Source: Pseudomonas entomophila L48 (GTDB lineage: Bacteria > Pseudomonadota > Gammaproteobacteria > Pseudomonadales > Pseudomonadaceae). From it: a stretch of DNA of 64,000 nt. The notes under the pieces were generated by a model. The model was not told the origin of the DNA. It ran no database searches and saw only the letters and a program-made list of their open reading frames with translations. Shown here piece after piece: positions 50,362-58,435 of this stretch (position 1 is the first letter of the stretch; each line of letters starts with the position of its first letter). Location: assembly GCF_000026105.1 (NCBI RefSeq), contig NC_008027.1:2186001-2250000 (forward strand), read 5' to 3'. The position numbers and the translations under genes are program-made.

Positions 50362-51137
50362 TGTACGGGAGCCCTCCTGGGCGGGCCGTTCAGTGTCGTG
50401 GCCATGGCGTCGAGTATGCAACGCCGGATGGCCGCGGCTTGAGGCCGGATGAAAAAGTGATCGCCGGCGAATCCGTGGTGGCTGCAGCCCGCGCTGGTTT
50501 CGTCGGCCCAGGCCACCAGGTCGGCGCCGGGGACATGGGGGTCGTCGTGCCCGGTGAACACATGGATCGGTATTGGCAGCGGCGGTGATCGCCGATAACG
50601 GTAGTCGCCCACCAGGCGGAAGTCGGCGCGCAAGGTCGGCAGTACCAGGCCCAGCAAGTCAGGGTTGGCCAGCACGCCTGCGGGTGTGCCGTTGTAGTCG
50701 CGCAGGTGGGCCAGCAGCTGTTCGTCGTCGAGGGTGTGCAAGGGTGGTTCAAGGCGGCAGGCCGAAGGCGCCGCGCAACCGGAGGCGAACAGCCGCAAGG
50801 GCAAAGGCATGCCCTGGCGGTGCAGGCTACGGGTCAGTTCGAAGGCCAGCAGGGCGCCCAGGCTGTGGCCGAAGAAGGCGAACGGCAGGCCGTCGTCGTT
50901 CGCGCGCAGCACCGCGACCAGCTCGGTGACCAGTGTCGCCAGGTCGTCGCGGGCGGGCTCGGCCATGCGCGAGCCGCGCCCCGGCAACTGAACCGCGCAC
51001 AACTCCAGGTGCGGGCCCAGGTGCGGATGCCAGGGCAGGTAGTCGGCGGCGCTGCCGCCGGCGTGGCTGAAGCAGAACAGGCGCAGGCGTGGTGCGATCA
51101 CGCTGCGGCGTACGAACCAGGTGTCGCGTGGTGGCAT
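50352..51137 (-). CDS. Type II thioesterase of nonribosomal peptide synthesis
   Basis: A 261-residue alpha/beta hydrolase. It begins FCFSHAGGSAADYLPWHPHLG, the typical opening of GrsT-type thioesterases. The nucleophile elbow is AFFGHSLGALLAFEL, the Asp lies in VFTGHDDPHV and the His in GFAGDHFFIRP. Such enzymes clear misprimed carrier proteins or release amino acids from them. The ATG at 51135-51137 fits; the long frame upstream is a shadow. It lies 4 bases after the SerK-like gene. Confidence 0.9.
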   Translation of the reverse strand: MPPRDTWFVRRSVIAPRLRLFCFSHAGGSAADYLPWHPHLGPHLELCAVQLPGRGSRMAEPARDDLATLVTELVAVLRANDDGLPFAFFGHSLGALLAFELTRSLHRQGMPLPLRLFASGCAAPSACRLEPPLHTLDDEQLLAHLRDYNGTPAGVLANPDLLGLVLPTLRADFRLVGDYRYRRSPPLPIPIHVFTGHDDPHVPGADLVAWADETSAGCSHHGFAGDHFFIRPQAAAIRRCILDAMATTLNGPPRRAPVQWQ

Positions 51138-51141
51138 CGGC

Positions 51142-51570
51142 TCATCCTTGGCGAAGCGGCGGAGGTTGATGCTGGCGCAACAGCGCCAGGGGCAGGTTGA
51201 TCGGGGGCAAGGCCGGCTGGAAGCGGTGCCGGGTGGTTTTGTAGGGCAGCACCTGGCCGGCGGCGATGGTGCCGTAGAGGTGTGCCAGGTCGAAGGCCTG
51301 GCCGTCGGCCCAGGCCTGCACGCTGACCCGTCGATCGCTGTAGTCGAGCAGCACGCAGGGCAGGCTATGCAAGCCCAGCAGGCGGGCCGCGAACAACCGG
51401 TGGTTGCCATCCATCACCAGGCCGCTGCGACGCTCGATCGGCACCGCGCTGCACCACTGTTGTCGCTCGAGGATCGCCAGGGCCAGGGCGCGGGCGTGGC
51501 GTTCGTCGATGGCCTCGCTGGCGCGCAGGGTGTCGATGGCGGTCAGCTCGATGTCATAGCCGTGATGCAT
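51142..51570 (-). CDS. ParB/SbnI-like protein, possible free-serine kinase
   Basis: A 142-residue single-domain ParB-fold protein. LVMDGNHRLFAARLLGL is the nucleotide-binding signature (DGHHR type), and YKTTRHRFQPALPPINLPLALL resembles the PPKTTRH tail of SerK/SbnI proteins that make O-phosphoserine from serine. O-phosphoserine could feed 2,3-diaminopropionate or another precursor. It is embedded between the methyltransferase-like gene (3 bases) and the thioesterase gene (4 bases), with GAGGTGA as ribosome site. The kinase assignment is tentative; no SbnA/SbnB-like genes are visible here. Confidence 0.6.
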   Translation of the reverse strand: MHHGYDIELTAIDTLRASEAIDERHARALALAILERQQWCSAVPIERRSGLVMDGNHRLFAARLLGLHSLPCVLLDYSDRRVSVQAWADGQAFDLAHLYGTIAAGQVLPYKTTRHRFQPALPPINLPLALLRQHQPPPLRQG

Positions 51571-51573
51571 GGG

Positions 51574-52425
51574 TCACCTCGTCAGGCGCAGGTCCAGCAG
51601 TGTCATGCCGTTTGCCAGGCGATGCGACTCGCCCAGCGCCAGCCCGCTGTCCCTGGCCAGGGCCAGGTAGTGCGCCTGGTCGCGCTCGCGGCCCGGGCCG
51701 ATCAGCAAGTTGTTCAGGTCCAGCCAGCGGGCCGCGTCGAAGCCGTTGCCGGGCGTGAACATCAGCTCCACCAGCAACAGGCGGCTGTCGGGTGCCATGG
51801 CCTCGGCGCAGCGCCGCAGCAGGGCGCGTGCCTGGTCGTCGTCCAGGCGATGCAGCTGGTGGGTCAGCAGGTAGAGGTCGGCGGCGGGCGGCGGCGCTTG
51901 CTCGGTGTGTTCGACGCGCGCCACGCGAGCACCATCGCCCAGGTCGCAGACCGCCTGGATCGCCCGCTCCTGGGCCGCTGCGTCGGCGGCGAGGTAGTCG
52001 GCATGGATGCCGGGCTGGCTCGCGCGGCGCTCCAGGTATTGGTAGTAGGGCTGGCCATGGCGCTGTTCGAACACTGGGTCGCCCAAGCGCACGGCCTGGT
52101 AAAGGTCGCCCCAGCTCGCATAGTGCTCGGCACCGTAGAGGCTGGCGGCCAGGTACTGCGACTGCGGATGGTCGCGACGCAGCAGCTCGGAGGCGCCGGC
52201 GTGCACGAAGCCATCGTCTTGTTCGGCGAACAGGCCGATGCCGCACAACGCTCGTAACAGGCGTTGCAGGCCATCGGCTGGGCAGCCGCAGGCCTGAGCC
52301 AGGTGTTCCAGGGATACCGGGTGCTGGTCGATGTGCTCGGCGATGCCCAGGCGCGCGGCGACGTGGATCGCCTGGGAGATCTGGAAACCGAAGATCCACA
52401 GGCGCAACTGGCGGGCATCGGGCAT
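51574..52425 (-). CDS. O-methyltransferase homologue with missing SAM-binding segment
   Basis: A 283-residue protein. The N-terminal dimerisation/winged-helix domain is normal for acetylserotonin/hydroxyneurosporene-type methyltransferases (IFGFQISQAIHVAARLGIAEHIDQHPVSLEHLAQACG). The C-terminal part has the expected ADLYLLTHQLHRLDDDQARALLRRC. Only about 26 residues (DLGDGARVARVEHTEQA and neighbours) lie where the family has around 70 with the glycine-rich motif and the ribose-binding acidic residue. SAM methylation is therefore doubtful. ATG at 52423-52425 is favoured by GAGGAG; an upstream ATG at 52444-52446 overlaps the MATE stop. Confidence 0.75.
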   Translation of the reverse strand: MPDARQLRLWIFGFQISQAIHVAARLGIAEHIDQHPVSLEHLAQACGCPADGLQRLLRALCGIGLFAEQDDGFVHAGASELLRRDHPQSQYLAASLYGAEHYASWGDLYQAVRLGDPVFEQRHGQPYYQYLERRASQPGIHADYLAADAAAQERAIQAVCDLGDGARVARVEHTEQAPPPAADLYLLTHQLHRLDDDQARALLRRCAEAMAPDSRLLLVELMFTPGNGFDAARWLDLNNLLIGPGRERDQAHYLALARDSGLALGESHRLANGMTLLDLRLTR

Positions 52426-52438
52426 GGTCGGGAACTCC

Positions 52439-53821
52439 TCATTCATGGACAGGTTGACGGGCCGGGACTGCGGACAGGGGCGCCGTGCGCTGGTGGAAGC
52501 GGCCCAGCATCAGCACCGCGCCGAGGCCGAAGGCCAGCAGCAGGCCGCCGTTGATGCCCCACAGGCCCAGCCCACCGGGGAAGGCCAACAGGTAGCACAG
52601 CGGCATGCCCAGCACCCACAACAGCGCCATGTTCAGCCACATGGGCCCCCAGATGTCCGGTAGGCCGCGCAGGGCAGAGAGCATCAGGTTGCGCAGGGCA
52701 TCCAGGGCCTGGCTGAAGGCGACCACCGCCAGCATGCCGGTGGCCAGCGCGGCCAACGTCGGGTAGTCCGCCCGCGCCGGGTCGAGGTAGGCATCGATGA
52801 TCGGGCGTGGCAGCAGCAAGTAGACCAACGCAAGGGCCGCCATCACCGCGCCGACCAGCACTGTCGCCGCCAGGCCGATGCGCCGTACCGCCTGGCCGTC
52901 GCCACGGCCCATGGCCCGACTGATCAGCAAGGTGCAGGCCTGGCCCGCGCCCATGGGGATCATCAGCGCGACGGTGGCGCACTGGATGACGATCTGCTGC
53001 ACGCTGAGCGCGCCAACCCCCAGCCAGCCGACCATGATGTTCACCAGGCTGAATGCCAGCAGTTCGCTGGCGAACTGCACGGTGATCGGCACACCGAGCA
53101 CGAAGAACGCCTTCAGCCGGTCCGGCGCCCACAACTGCTCGCGGGTGAACAGTTGGTACGGGCGCATGGCCGGCGCCAGGGCCAGGTAGCCGAGGGTCAG
53201 CAGCAGCACCACCCAGTTCATCGTCGATACGGCATGGGCCCAGCCAGCCATGCCCAGCGCGGGCAGGCCCCAGGCACCGTGCAGCAGGGCCGTGCCGAGC
53301 AGCAGCACGCCGGCCAGGTTGATGGCGCTGAACACCATCACCAGGCGGCCCTTGCCGGCCGGGAAGAACAGCTGGTGGCAGCAGGCGGTACACAGGAACG
53401 GCGGCATGCCCCAGGCCATGGCGCGCCAGTAGTCGGCGGTCAGCGCCTGCAGCGCCTCTGGCTCGCCCAGCAGCGGCATCAGGGTCGGCAGCGCCAGCAG
53501 TGCCAGGGCGGCGAGCACGCCGATTGCCACGCTCATGAACAGGCCCTGGCGCAGGTCGACACCCACTCCCGTGGCCTGGCCCTGGCCCAGTCGGCGGGCG
53601 ATGCAGATACCGGTGGCCAGCAGCGGCGACAGGGCGATGACCTGGATGCTGGTGCACAGCACCGTCACCAGGGCGCCAGCGGCGACCTCGCTGGGGCCGA
53701 GGCGGGCGATCAGCAGCATGCCGATGACGTTCACGGCGATGTGCAGCACGCGTACACCAAGGATGGGCGTGGCCAGTTTGATGATTTCGCGGCACCAGGT
53801 GCCGAGCGTTGTGTCAGTCAT
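52439..53821 (-). CDS. MATE-family efflux transporter
   Basis: A 460-residue exporter with 12 helices, beginning EIIKLATPILGVRVLHIAVNVIGMLLIARLGPSEVAAGAL. The second half repeats the pattern (GVPITVQFASELLAFSLVNIMVGWLGVGALSVQQI). MATE proteins expel drugs in exchange for protons or sodium. In this operon it probably exports the peptide product or its precursor. The ATG at 53819-53821 starts the first amphipathic helix. It lies 74 bases after the sensor kinase gene. Confidence 0.88.
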   Translation of the reverse strand: MTDTTLGTWCREIIKLATPILGVRVLHIAVNVIGMLLIARLGPSEVAAGALVTVLCTSIQVIALSPLLATGICIARRLGQGQATGVGVDLRQGLFMSVAIGVLAALALLALPTLMPLLGEPEALQALTADYWRAMAWGMPPFLCTACCHQLFFPAGKGRLVMVFSAINLAGVLLLGTALLHGAWGLPALGMAGWAHAVSTMNWVVLLLTLGYLALAPAMRPYQLFTREQLWAPDRLKAFFVLGVPITVQFASELLAFSLVNIMVGWLGVGALSVQQIVIQCATVALMIPMGAGQACTLLISRAMGRGDGQAVRRIGLAATVLVGAVMAALALVYLLLPRPIIDAYLDPARADYPTLAALATGMLAVVAFSQALDALRNLMLSALRGLPDIWGPMWLNMALLWVLGMPLCYLLAFPGGLGLWGINGGLLLAFGLGAVLMLGRFHQRTAPLSAVPARQPVHE

Positions 53822-53895
53822 TGCAGATTCCAGGGCAGTGCGGCGACAGTCATGCAGGCTAGGGCGCCGGAGGTTGTGGCAACAGGTGCAAATCC

Positions 53896-55275
53896 TCATG
53901 GTTCCGGTGAGTCACCGGGAATGTGCACGCGCACCAGGGTGAGGCCATGGCGTTCGTGCACGCTGACCTCGTGGCCGAGGATCGCGCACAGGCGCAGGAC
54001 GATGGCCAGCCCCAGGCCGACACCCTCCTGTGGGCAAGGGCCGTCGGGCGTTGCCTGGTAGTAGGGGCTGAAGATCCGCTGGCGGTCCTGCTTGGGGATG
54101 CCGGGGCCATCGTCCCAGACTTCCAGGGCGACGCCGCGGCGCGTGCGACGGGCCGCCACCAGCACGCGGCCGCGGGCGAACTTGCAGGCATTGGCCAGCA
54201 GATTTTCCATGACCCGCGCCAGGCGGTTGTGATCGCTGCGCAGGGTCAGGGCGCTGGCGCGCACGCGCAGGTCGACGCCGCGCTGCAGGGCGACATCCTC
54301 GAAGCCCAGCTCCAGTTCCTGGAACAGCGACTGCACCTGCAAGGCTTGGCAATGCGGGGTCGTGCTGTCACTGCGCAGGCGGGCCAGGTCGAGGAAGTCA
54401 CGCACGTAGGCCTGCAGGTTGAGCACCACGTAGAGGGTCTTGCCCAGCAGCACGCGGCCTTCGCGGGGGTCACTGTGCTGCACGGTGTGCAACAGCAGTT
54501 GCATGGCGTGCAGGCGTTGGCGGAAATCATGCGAGGCCTCCTGGAAGAACCGACAGTCGCGATCGACCTGGCAGGCCAGCTCGCGGCGTTGCCGGGACAG
54601 CTCCAGGTTTTGCACGCGCAGTTGGGCGAGGTTGCGGTCGAGCTCGTCGAACAGCTCCAGCGCCCTGCCGCGCAAGGCCAGCAGCACCGCCAGGCAAGCC
54701 AGGGCCAGCGCCAGCAATGCCTGGCGGCCCAGTGTCTGGTAGGGCGCCAGCACCGGTGCCAGCGCGCTGCCCAGCACCAGGGTCAGGTCGCTGTCGGGCA
54801 GTCGGCGATAGGTGAGCAGTTGACTGTTACCCAGGGCGTCGTCGGTGATGCTGCTGGCCACCCGCGCATGGCGGCTGCGGCGGTACGCCGAGGTGCGCGC
54901 CAGGGTTTGCGAGGCCGGCGCCGGCGAGCGTTCGGTGGCATAGGCGACGCGCCCCTCGTCATCGAGCAGGTAAAGCTGCCGGTGGTCACGCAGCGATGGC
55001 GCCAGGTTGTCGTCCAGATAGTGGCCAAGACCTTCGGCGCCAAGGTCGCGAGGCAGGCTGGCGACCATTTCGCAGGCCAGCATCTGCTGGGCACCTTGCA
55101 GGTTCTCCAACAACCCCGCCTTGAACCGTTGCAGGACGAAACCGCCGAGCAGCACGAACACCAGCGACAGGCCCAGGGTGAGTGCAAGGGCGATGCGCCA
55201 GGAGATTCGGCGGGCCGTGGCCAGCGGCGGGGGCAGGCGTTCAGTGCCAAGCGGCTCTTGATGTGTCGTAGTCAT
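53896..55275 (-). CDS. Sensor histidine kinase of the NRPS cluster
   Basis: A 459-residue kinase with two helices (IALALTLGLSLVFVLLGGFVLQ and ALLALALACLAVLLAL) enclosing a periplasmic domain of about 130 residues, and a coiled linker. A phosphoacceptor His lies in FFQEASHDFRQRLHAMQLL. The ATPase domain has NLLANACKFARG, DDGPGIP and GVGLGLAIV. The gene overlaps its regulator by 35 bases, so they are a pair. Similar kinases respond to host or nutrient signals, but the ligand is unknown. Confidence 0.88.
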   Translation of the reverse strand: MTTTHQEPLGTERLPPPLATARRISWRIALALTLGLSLVFVLLGGFVLQRFKAGLLENLQGAQQMLACEMVASLPRDLGAEGLGHYLDDNLAPSLRDHRQLYLLDDEGRVAYATERSPAPASQTLARTSAYRRSRHARVASSITDDALGNSQLLTYRRLPDSDLTLVLGSALAPVLAPYQTLGRQALLALALACLAVLLALRGRALELFDELDRNLAQLRVQNLELSRQRRELACQVDRDCRFFQEASHDFRQRLHAMQLLLHTVQHSDPREGRVLLGKTLYVVLNLQAYVRDFLDLARLRSDSTTPHCQALQVQSLFQELELGFEDVALQRGVDLRVRASALTLRSDHNRLARVMENLLANACKFARGRVLVAARRTRRGVALEVWDDGPGIPKQDRQRIFSPYYQATPDGPCPQEGVGLGLAIVLRLCAILGHEVSVHERHGLTLVRVHIPGDSPEP

Positions 55276-55891
55276 GCAGGTACCCCAGGTCCATGGCGCG
55301 CGACACCGCGTGGGTGCGGTTGGTCACGCCCAGTACACGCATCAAGCCGGTGACGTGGTTGTTCACCGTGCCCAGGCTCAGGCCCAGTTCCGCGGCAACC
55401 TCCTTGGAAGCCAGGCCGCGGTGCAACAACTGGAGGATTTCCTGTTGCCGCCGGGTCAGGCGCACGGCTTCGGAGGGGGCGCGGTCATCGCTGATGGGAA
55501 ATGTCTTCTGGCCGTGCAGGATGTGTTGCATTGCCTGGGTGAAGTCTTCCAGGTTGGCCGCCTTGACCACGTAGCCAAGCAGGCCCATCGCCTGGACTTG
55601 CTGGCTCCAGTCCTGGTTGTGGGTGGCGGTCACCACGGCGCACTTTGCCGCCACGCCGAGGCGGTGGAAAGTTCTGACCAATGAGAGTCCGCAAGCATGC
55701 GGCACATTGATATCAAGTAATATCCGGTGCCAGTCGCGTTCATGTCGGAAAGTTTCGATAGCGCTGGGCGCACTGTCGCAAATGAATACATTCAATGAGG
55801 TATCCATCTTCAACAAGAGTGATCGGGTGGCGTCGGCCACCAGCGGGTGATCTTCCACAAGCAATATTCTTTTTGTTGTCTGAAAGTGCAT
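55241..55891 (-). CDS. NarL/FixJ-family response regulator of the NRPS cluster
   Basis: A 216-residue regulator. The receiver starts RILLVEDHPLVADATRSLL, the phosphoacceptor Asp is in HRILLDINVPHACG, and the Lys is in GYVVKAANLEDF. The LuxR-type DNA-binding domain is VRLTRRQQEILQLLHRGLASKEVAAELGLSLGTVNNHVTGLMRVL. The ATG at 55889-55891 precedes the first strand; the upstream open frame has no similarity. It begins the exporter/tailoring operon and probably controls both gene blocks. Confidence 0.9.
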   Translation of the reverse strand: MHFQTTKRILLVEDHPLVADATRSLLLKMDTSLNVFICDSAPSAIETFRHERDWHRILLDINVPHACGLSLVRTFHRLGVAAKCAVVTATHNQDWSQQVQAMGLLGYVVKAANLEDFTQAMQHILHGQKTFPISDDRAPSEAVRLTRRQQEILQLLHRGLASKEVAAELGLSLGTVNNHVTGLMRVLGVTNRTHAVSRAMDLGYLHDYDTSRAAWH

Positions 55892-56325
55892 CGTTTCAAT
55901 CCTCGTCACCTGCGCCGGGCATTTCGCGGCAACAGCGAAACAGGCGCCGTGAAGGGCACCTTTGCTGAGCACGCGCAACGCAGGAGGTGGTCAGAAGGTC
56001 GGATGGCAGGCCGCACGCAAAGCGGCAGTGGGGTGTCCCGATGTGGGCGGGCGGGGATAGACGAACAATGAAAACCGGTTGTGACGTGTCACGAGATCTC
56101 TTCCTTGATATCGAGAGTTGCAGGTTGGCCGCCGTGCCGAACGCCTCGCAGTCTAGTTCAAGTTGCTCGCGTTGACACATGAAAAGTGACTTGCGGTAGT
56201 GACTGCTGTTCCTTGGGGAAGTTTTATCGATTGCGAACTTTCTGAAATATCCTCGGCAAGCGGAAGTATGCAAACGCTTTGTGTATCGAACTGTCGCCCC
56301 GCTTTCAGGGGGCGACAGGGATGTT
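55892..56325. other. Intergenic region between the two NRPS-cluster operons
   Basis: A gap of 434 bases with no convincing gene; small open frames here lack ribosome sites. Its left part should hold the promoter of the response regulator operon. At 56291-56318 a 10-bp stem (CTGTCGCCCC and complement, 8-base loop) lies just after the oxygenase stop and may terminate the NRPS operon, though the T run is poor. Confidence 0.6.
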
Positions 56326-57864
56326 TCATTCCACCCAACTACCGTTGACGAAGCCGCGATAATCGGCCGGCACGAACCACAGGAACAGGATGCCCAGGCG
56401 GCCCTGTTCGAGTTTTTCGCGCCAGTGCGGCATCTGCGGGTCGATCAGGTGGCCATCGCCGGGCAGCAGGCGCGCCTCGTGCACCTGCCGTGGGGTTTCC
56501 ACGCAGATCGGCCAGGCCAGTTGCCGGTCATGTTCCGGGCGTGCCTCGATGGGTAGCGACATCACCCAGGCAAAAGCCTGCACGTCGTCCTGGTGGCGGG
56601 GGAGGGTGGCGCCATCCTGGTAGATGGTCAGGGCGTTGTGGCCCGGCTTGACCGGTTCGGCCAGCACCTGATTGAGCAGGGTGCAGACCATGCCGTGCAG
56701 GTAGAAGGTGAATTCGTCGCGGTGGCACCAGAAGCGCTGCTGGGTTTTGCCGTTGACCTTGTCGAGCAAGAGGAAGCGGCCATCCATCATGAAGCGCAGG
56801 TAGCGGCGAGCGATCGCCAGTTCCAGTGGCGGCAGGACTTGCTCGAAGGTCATGCAGCCGTCCGTGGCCATCCGTTGCGCCAGGGTATCCAGGCGCTGGC
56901 GCCAGGCGTCGCGGCGGGCCGAAAGGGTGGCGGGCTGATGCAGGATGCCCGCCTGCACGAACAGCGCGCGGGTGGCCGGATCGAGTGTCGCCGGTGTCGA
57001 GCGCCCCTCGCGCAGGGCGTTCAGGGCGAGCTGCTGCTGCGCCGTCAGCCAGCGCATGACGACGATGCCTCTGACCGGGTCCTCGACCCACAGGCTGGGC
57101 GCGCAGGACTGCGCCCAGGCTGGGTTGACCACCTGGCGACGCAGGTGTTCGGGGAGCTGTTCGAACCGTGGGTACAGCCCGGGCACCAGCGCCAGCGAGT
57201 GGCTGTCGACGTCGCTGTCGGCGAGCTGCGAGTGGTAGCAGGCGGGCAGTTCGTCCAGCAAGGCCTGGTCGAGCTGGCAGCGTTCGGCGAGAAAACGCTC
57301 GCGCTGCGGCAGGCGTTCGACCGGGGTGACCAGGCCATGCTTGGCCAACCGGCGCCGCACGCGCGGCGACAAGCCGCGGTAGGTGGGTTCGTCCAGGCCG
57401 TTGGCGGCGATGCGCAAGGCATGCTCGGCATAGCCGGGAGCCCAGGCCGGGAGGATCACCCGCTCTTCCAGGAACTGTTGGGGACGTTGGGTGTAGAACG
57501 CCATGAACACCAGCGAAGTGACATGGTAGTCGCAGCCGCGAAACGGCACGCGGCGGAAACGGCCGCTGTCGAGCACGCGCCACAGACGGCGAGCCCGGGC
57601 CTGCCAGTCGAGGCTGGCGACGGGGGCGAGGAACCCGTATTCGATCAGTTGCTCGAACAGGTGTTCGGGGTACTGCTCGACCATACGGGCATCGACCTGA
57701 CCGCGCGCCAGGCGCACCAGCAGCTCGCACATCCGTGGCTGTTCGACCACCGCGAACGACACGTAGCGCGAACGGGTGGCGTGGGTGCTGTAGTTGCGAA
57801 ACCCGACGATGACCTTGCACAGGTCGTTGACCGCCCACTGCGGGCGGACCTCAATGGCTTGCAT
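56326..57864 (-). CDS. Large protein with C-terminal 2-oxoglutarate/Fe(II) oxygenase-like domain
   Basis: A 512-residue protein with no signal peptide or membrane helix. The last ~150 residues show a jelly-roll iron site: HxD in TLPRHQDDVQAFAWVMSL, a distal His in LIDPQMPHWREKL and an Arg in GRLGILFLW for 2-oxoglutarate. The N-terminal ~340 residues are unfamiliar but contain two similar segments (LLVRLARGQVDARMVEQYP and LALNALREGRSTPATLDPAT) with the leucine-glycine pattern of PqqD-like winged modules. A tailoring hydroxylase acting on a carrier- or protein-bound substrate is my inference. It overlaps the preceding gene by 14 bases. Confidence 0.65.
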   Translation of the reverse strand: MQAIEVRPQWAVNDLCKVIVGFRNYSTHATRSRYVSFAVVEQPRMCELLVRLARGQVDARMVEQYPEHLFEQLIEYGFLAPVASLDWQARARRLWRVLDSGRFRRVPFRGCDYHVTSLVFMAFYTQRPQQFLEERVILPAWAPGYAEHALRIAANGLDEPTYRGLSPRVRRRLAKHGLVTPVERLPQRERFLAERCQLDQALLDELPACYHSQLADSDVDSHSLALVPGLYPRFEQLPEHLRRQVVNPAWAQSCAPSLWVEDPVRGIVVMRWLTAQQQLALNALREGRSTPATLDPATRALFVQAGILHQPATLSARRDAWRQRLDTLAQRMATDGCMTFEQVLPPLELAIARRYLRFMMDGRFLLLDKVNGKTQQRFWCHRDEFTFYLHGMVCTLLNQVLAEPVKPGHNALTIYQDGATLPRHQDDVQAFAWVMSLPIEARPEHDRQLAWPICVETPRQVHEARLLPGDGHLIDPQMPHWREKLEQGRLGILFLWFVPADYRGFVNGSWVE

Positions 57865-58435
57865 GGTGCTTCCTCCTTTTCAGGCCGGCCGCTTCAGCCA
57901 GCAGACGCGCGCCTCCCAGCGCATGACGAATCAGGTGTACCCGCCACTTCCAGCGACGCTTGTGGCGCACGCCGCCGCACAGGTGGCGTTCGGCGCCATC
58001 GAGCAGGTCGCCGATCAGGGCGTCGTGGACCCAGCGCACCAGCAGGTGCCACATCAGCCAGTGGTAGGGGCTCAGGCGCAGGCAGGTGAAGTGGCTCAGG
58101 CAGGTGTGGCCATCCTCCAGCGCCTGGATGCGGAACCCGTGCACGCCCTGGTAGCCCTGTGGGGCGATGAAACGGAACAGCGCTTCCTGATCGGGCAGGT
58201 AGTGTTCCAGGCGGTAGCGTGTCGCGCCGTGGCCGCCGACGCTGCCCTCGCACATGGGCCCTTCGAAACGGTCGCGTGGCCAAACGGCTTCAGGCCAGAG
58301 CGGCGAGCCCGGTGTGTCGAACCCCGCCAGCAGGCGCCCCACGGCGGCTTGAGTGCAGGGCAGCGCGCGTTGGTGCAGGCTGATCACGTTGGCTTGTTCC
58401 AGCGTCGCCAGGGCCTTGAGGGTGCGCGCGGTCAT
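57851..58435 (-). CDS. SRPBCC-like small protein of the NRPS operon
   Basis: A 194-residue protein. The central region RYRLEHYLPDQEALFRFIAPQGYQGVHGFRIQALEDGHTCLSHFTCLRL reads like the beta sheet of an SRPBCC/START-type ligand-binding fold, followed by a long amphipathic helix (HWLMWHLLVRWVHDALIGDLLDGAERHL). The C-terminus is very basic. No catalytic motif is clear. ATGA overlap with the gene upstream and a 14-base overlap with the oxygenase gene place it firmly in the operon. Cyclase or ligand-carrier roles are possible. Confidence 0.6.
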   Translation of the reverse strand: MTARTLKALATLEQANVISLHQRALPCTQAAVGRLLAGFDTPGSPLWPEAVWPRDRFEGPMCEGSVGGHGATRYRLEHYLPDQEALFRFIAPQGYQGVHGFRIQALEDGHTCLSHFTCLRLSPYHWLMWHLLVRWVHDALIGDLLDGAERHLCGGVRHKRRWKWRVHLIRHALGGARLLAEAAGLKRRKHHASH

